A DNA stretch of 64,000 bases from Nautilus pompilius (Eukaryota; Mollusca; Cephalopoda; Nautilida; Nautilidae), in assembly GCA_018389105.1 (NCBI GenBank), contig JACATO010000052.1, positions 124,001 through 188,000 on the forward strand, written 5' to 3'. The notes under the pieces were generated by a model. It ran no database searches, was not told where the DNA came from, and was given only the letters and a program-made list of their open reading frames with translations. This document shows positions 61,037 through 64,000 of this stretch, one piece after another; within the stretch, counting starts at the first letter, position 1; each line of letters starts with the position of its first letter. The translations under genes and the position numbers were made by a program.

Positions 61037-61060
61037 GTTTACATTAGTGTTTTTTGAAAA

Positions 61061-64000
61061 AGTTTCACTAACATTATAAATTTAACAAATTTTCAGCTTT
61101 TGTATTCAAAAGTATGTTGAGTTCTAGATTATTTACCTTTAATTCTTGTATACATTTTGATTAGTGTTCATGAAAATCATAAACAGTTGACATGCATGTC
61201 AGTGTTAAACCAAATCAAAAGAGAAAAGGTATAGTTCATTTTACTTACGCGTTAAAGTAACAATTTTTAAATTAGTTTCTAAAGCACTAATTCATTTTGT
61301 AATGTACCTATCTGTTTATCTAAATGGCCACCAGCTCTTAGGAACCCTTGAAGTTTGTACAGAACATGCCAAACCTACAATTTTAATACTCTATTCTTTG
61401 GCAGATTTGTTCACCATCTAAAGTAGTATATTAAAATGATTTTGAAATTTTTGTTTTTCTATGAAATAATATGCTAAGTAACAAGATTAGATCAGTTTGG
61501 GATCTTAACAAGGAAGAAAATGGAAAAATACTAGCAATTTTATTTAATACGTAACACTTCTCAAGACTGATTAACATTTTTTAAGATAAAATATTTGCAA
61601 GTGCATGTTTTGCAGAGTAGGAAATAACTTGTATCCTATGAACTAAAGTAAGTTGACAAGTTGTGGCAAATCTTGCTTCCTGGGGCTTCTTCAGGCAAAG
61701 TGAAAGAAAACATTTTTAATTTTCACAATTGGTAACTTAAAAAAATTGTGGCTGAATGTGTATTAGTCCTTAAAGTTCTGATTGGTTTAAAAGATCTGGG
61801 AGAGTTCACTTTAGAGCATCATGCTAAAGTTGTCTAAACAAGCCTCACTTCTGTTATAACAGCTTTAGAGGAATATGCAGCCTATGTGTTCAGTATGTTA
61901 GGTGTTAGAACACTAAAAAAACAAACGAAGTCTTAATGTTAGTAGCTTTAGCTTAAATTGAAAGTATTCATTGTTTTATTTTTGCCTCCTTTTTTCTTTA
62001 AATAAGATTTGATTGGTTCAATAGCTGAATGTGAAATGTTTTTAATTGAGAAAAGCTGTTATAGTACCTCTGGCCAAAAGCAGGCTTGAAGATTGTATTT
62101 ATTCAGACAGGTGCAGGCAAATCACTTACTTCCTCATTCAACAATGAAATGTTAATTTTCCCCCCGATTATTATTTATAGATGGTGATGTGTTTAAAGAT
62201 TGTGGTAAAAGGCACCGTGTTTAGTCTGGACAATAGTTTAGGTTTGCATAGAAGGAAATAAATGTAGTTGTTCTCTGCAGTAATTAAAACAGATCATAAA
62301 CATGACGTTAGATCTTTTGTTTTGTTTTTTTCCTGAAATTCACAGAAACAAACAAACAAACAAACCCAAAAAAAAAAAAATTTCTTAAATATGCTGAAAA
62401 ATCTTCAAAAACTTGAATTAGTGACCAGTTTGTATGTCCAAATAGTTCTGGGACACTCCAGACTGTAAATGCAGTGATGGGATCTGCAAGGAACAATGGT
62501 TGCTGATGATAACCATCCAGTCTATACTCAAAGTATTTTATATATATTACAAAACTGTTGCATTTGTATCTTTTTTTTCCCTCATTAAATTTTTTAAAAT
62601 ACTTTTTTGTTTTCTGTTGTGTTTTTTTAATCGGCTCAATAAACAAAATGAATTATAACAAATTAGTATTTTATATTATATTAGTATTAAAGGTCAATCA
62701 GAAAAGAGAACAATGTCTAAGTATAGTATACTATAAAGTATGGCCTATTCCGCTGAGACTAACAGATTCGTAAAGAAACTTATTTTAAGTGACTGGGAGT
62801 TTCTTTGTTTGTGACAACAAGACAAATTTTAGGAATGCAGCTACTTTTATTAGACTTCTATTTTAATGTTATTGGATTTATTAGTTATATTGTTGGTAAA
62901 GTTGCTTGCTACAGTTCATTTTATGGTTATATTTGTTTAATTAAGGCAAACTGCTTCAGTAGCAATTTACATACTGCTTTACAACACTAGTACTAATTTA
63001 AGATTGGCCCTAAAAGTTACGGCAGTTCTACACACTAGTGGCATTAAAAAAAAAGTTTTCAATGAACATTGTCAAGAATTCATGTGATTGAAGTATTGAT
63101 GATAATCCAAAGTTCTTGACCTGTAGTGAACACAAGTTGACCATAATTTTTTTCATTTTGGTGAATGTTTTACAAGCAGTATTAATTAAGTCATTCTTCC
63201 CTATTAGAATCAAACTGCTCATCAACTAAATTGTTTTTGTCAAAGTTTCACATGCAATAATCTGGATTCCTTCCAGAATATACTTGGAAGAAATCAATTT
63301 TAAACTGGAAGTAAAAGTCACAAATTAACTGAGTATTGTCTGAAAGTGATATTACTGAACTTAAAAGGTTTCACCTTGCTTTAGTATTAATATTGAAATG
63401 CACTTATTTTTTTAAACTTTATAGAAATCTGTTGTTTTTTTTTTTTTTTGTTACTCTAAAGGACTAACAGTAAAATGACAACCTCTGGTATAATAGCAGT
63501 TTATAGACTCTCTATACAATTCAGATAGATTAAGTTGCTTTTTCATTACTAAGTTTACCACCAATCCCTTCAGTTGGTAACAAACTACCAATTTTTTCTC
63601 CTGTAAAAATGCAACAAAAATAATAGCCTAATTTCATTTCCACTTTATAAAAAGGGGGGAAGAAAAGAAAATTGAGAGTGAAGATTGGGCAGTGATAACT
63701 TCAAATTAAAAAATATATATACCATTTGTTCATATCCTAAACTTCATTTGCCATAGTTTTTGAGGTGGTGAATTCTGAATGTTTTAAAAAGAAAGTATAT
63801 GCTGTTTCTAAAACGTGAATGTTAAATTTGGTGTGAAGATAATATATTTTTACCAAAAAAAAAAAAAATACAAGTCCCAAAAAATTAATTTGTGCCCGGT
63901 TGGTAGTTAGTTTGGGAAGCATTGGTAACTTCAAACATCTTAAATCGAGGTAGAGAAAAATCTCTTGAAATTATTTACTGGTTATCAGGATATTCACAAG
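61061..64000. other. Downstream intergenic DNA, nothing recognised
   Basis: About 2.9 kb of AT-rich sequence. The open frames are short, low-complexity and unlike known proteins on both strands. No transposon termini or RNA gene were seen. Confidence 0.5.

Larger units (their letters stand above)
60099..61060 (+). other. ZFC3H1: Probable ZFC3H1 3' UTR
   Basis: Non-coding, AT-rich, with two AT microsatellites (60335-60357 and 60925-60952). Two AATAAA signals lie near its end. The true cleavage site cannot be placed without transcripts, and the UTR could run on beyond this point. Confidence 0.5.

Noticed and set aside
62308..62646. 112-codon minus-strand frame downstream of the gene
   Set aside because: It is AT-rich, begins and ends in homopolymer-derived residues, and has no family similarity or promoter context.
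1..64000. CRISPR arrays, bacterial operons or prophage
   Set aside because: The window is spliced animal DNA. No regularly spaced direct repeats or bacterial gene organisation occur.

Overview
This window is AT-rich animal nuclear DNA with spliced genes, short exons in kilobase-sized introns, and many decayed DNA transposons. The main gene is a diverged orthologue of human ZFC3H1. Intron sizes, the degree of divergence and the transposon mix (piggyBac, pogo/Tigger, hAT, a CR1/Jockey-like LINE) suggest an invertebrate, perhaps a mollusc or other lophotrochozoan. That taxonomic reading is an inference.

Layout: bases 2-1893 hold the last two coding exons of an unidentified + strand gene. Bases 1894-4200 are intergenic. 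A CpG-rich promoter and first exon lie at about 4200-5650. From 4390 to 60098 a single + strand gene of 34 recognisable coding exons encodes a ZFC3H1-like protein. Its 3' UTR has AATAAA signals at 60903 and 61031. I recognise no gene in the last 2.9 kb.

ZFC3H1 is known as the scaffold of the PAXT nuclear RNA-decay complex, which links the MTR4 helicase and the RNA exosome to polyadenylated nuclear RNA. The reconstructed protein (about 1925 residues; human is about 1990) has the family order: an N-terminal acidic EEGEISDD motif, low-complexity His/Gln/Pro tracts, charged coiled coil, a proline-rich exon followed by an acidic stretch, a second coiled coil, one C3H zinc finger (Cys1130, Cys1138, Cys1143, His1147), and about 630 residues of HAT/TPR-like helical repeats. 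Exon phases agree at every junction. Two places need one base to be skipped to keep the frame: exon 1 (position uncertain) and an A run at 28968-28972 in exon 16, just before the zinc finger. Both look like homopolymer assembly errors, but a real lesion cannot be excluded.

The introns hold three piggyBac-like remnants (one split by a pogo element), three pogo/Tigger remnants, a pogo-like MITE, an 842-bp hAT MITE with perfect ends and an exact 8-bp target duplication, and a LINE 3' half. Several other GC-richer blocks look foreign but could not be classified. No wholly new system was found. The most useful points are the frameshifts, the nested transposons, a GC-AG intron, and the conserved motifs of the RNA-decay scaffold.
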